Positions 63,550 through 64,000 of a DNA stretch of 64,000 bases are shown here, in pieces. Position numbers and translations under genes: made by a program. Numbering within the stretch: the stretch's first letter is position 1; each line of letters begins with the position of its first letter. The stretch is from JACIYW01 sp014359745 (GTDB lineage Bacteria; Pseudomonadota; Alphaproteobacteria; Rhodobacterales; Rhodobacteraceae), in contig JBNPWE010000004.1 of NCBI GenBank assembly GCA_050433985.1, positions 1-64,000 on the forward strand. Direction: 5' to 3'. The notes below the pieces were generated by a model. It was not told the origin of the DNA, did not search any database, and saw nothing but the letters and a program-made list of their open reading frames with translations.

Positions 63550-64000
63550 TCAGACGGGCCGACCCCGATACAAGGATCGAGGTCGAGGAGGCTCTGCCAC
63601 CCAGGGACGCACGACCGGACACGGCCGAGATTGACCGCATTCTGCGCCATGTCTCTATTCTGGTGGTGGATGACGAACCGGGGATGCGCAACTTTCTGGT
63701 GCGCACCCTTGGGCCGCGCTGCAAGCGGATCGACGAGGCCGCCGACGCCGAGGCGGCATCGAAACTGCTTGATGACCGGCATTTCGATCTGGTGATCCTG
63801 GACAATGTGATGCCCGGTCAATCGGGGCTGGACTGGCTGGCCGAACAGCGCCGCATTGGGCTGTTTGCCGAGGCGATCCTGATCACCGGCTATGCCGATC
63901 TGGAAACCGCCATTCACGCGCTGCGGGTGGGGGCGGCGGATTTCCTGCTCAAACCGTTCCGGTCGAACCAGATCCTGAACGCGGCAGCGCGCTGCATGGA
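63546..64000 (+). CDS. Response regulator, receiver domain, cut by window end
   Basis: The visible 151 residues hold a receiver domain: SILVVDDEPGMRNFLVRTLG (acidic pair), phospho-acceptor D in DLVILDNVMPGQSG, and the lysine in FLLKPFR. The start is probably the TTG at 63546, sharing bases with the previous stop. A DNA-binding or AAA+ output domain may follow outside the window. It presumably regulates the formate dehydrogenase genes. Confidence 0.8.
   Translation, partial: MIRRADPDTRIEVEEALPPRDARPDTAEIDRILRHVSILVVDDEPGMRNFLVRTLGPRCKRIDEAADAEAASKLLDDRHFDLVILDNVMPGQSGLDWLAEQRRIGLFAEAILITGYADLETAIHALRVGAADFLLKPFRSNQILNAAARCM

Overview
The window looks like chromosomal DNA of a Rhodobacterales alphaproteobacterium (Paracoccaceae or Roseobacteraceae). 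The reasons are the high GC content, Rhodobacter-type PmtA and RpoH, several small families that I know mainly from this order (DUF6476, DUF6494, DUF6505, DUF3572), a VPLPA-CTERM surface protein, a B12-dependent ribonucleotide reductase, and a dispersed intergenic repeat beginning GAGTATTTTT. Most of it is housekeeping and central metabolism. I see no tRNA, rRNA, CRISPR array or intact mobile element.

Layout. 0-10 kb: an entericidin-like peptide, an aldolase/SDR fusion, divergent DUF6476 and RluA-type pseudouridine synthase genes, rpoH, a compact phospholipid operon (psd-pssA-pmtA), and a minus-strand run DUF983-Nudix-DUF952-pyrD. 10-17.7 kb: an EF-hand periplasmic protein, an ECF sigma factor with a membrane partner and a periplasmic metal-sensor-like protein, a PleD-like diguanylate cyclase, DUF3572, MarR, a HAD phosphatase, and arsR-acr3. 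17.8-28 kb: an orphan protein, prfC, a VWA/TPR gene pair bracketed by a decayed second copy of the prfC 3' end, a small basic protein, and nrdJ with an NrdR box. 28-36.9 kb: leucine/acyl-CoA catabolism (ivd, LprI-like, ompW, acyl-CoA synthetase, mccB). It ends in 1.4 kb of repeats and IS5 debris, followed by tetR and ppk2. 37-49.5 kb: a hydrolase, metA behind a P-loop ATPase gene, rpsF-rpsR-rplI, a very long Flp-pilin-like protein, an IMPase, rhomboid, dnaB, class I aldolase, pgk and a cyclophilin. 49.5-64 kb: a second cyclophilin, DUF3179, an operon DUF6494-Mrp-degenerate biotin ligase-DUF6505, and a large formate dehydrogenase locus (ferredoxin-like protein, DUF3305, DUF3306, TorD, TAT peptide, fdhA, fdhB, fdhC, a 41-aa membrane peptide, and a response regulator cut by the window end).

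How the genes work together. The phospholipid operon covers CDP-diacylglycerol to PS, PE and PC. The formate dehydrogenase locus encodes a TAT-exported molybdo-enzyme with its Fe-S and cytochrome b subunits and maturation factors. The neighbouring Mrp operon may supply further Fe-S or cofactor assembly; that link is inferred from position only. The most unusual items are the prfC 3'-end duplication around the VWA/TPR pair, the catalytically degenerate biotin-ligase-like protein in the Mrp operon, the 328-aa Flp-like protein, and the family of intergenic repeats and hairpins.
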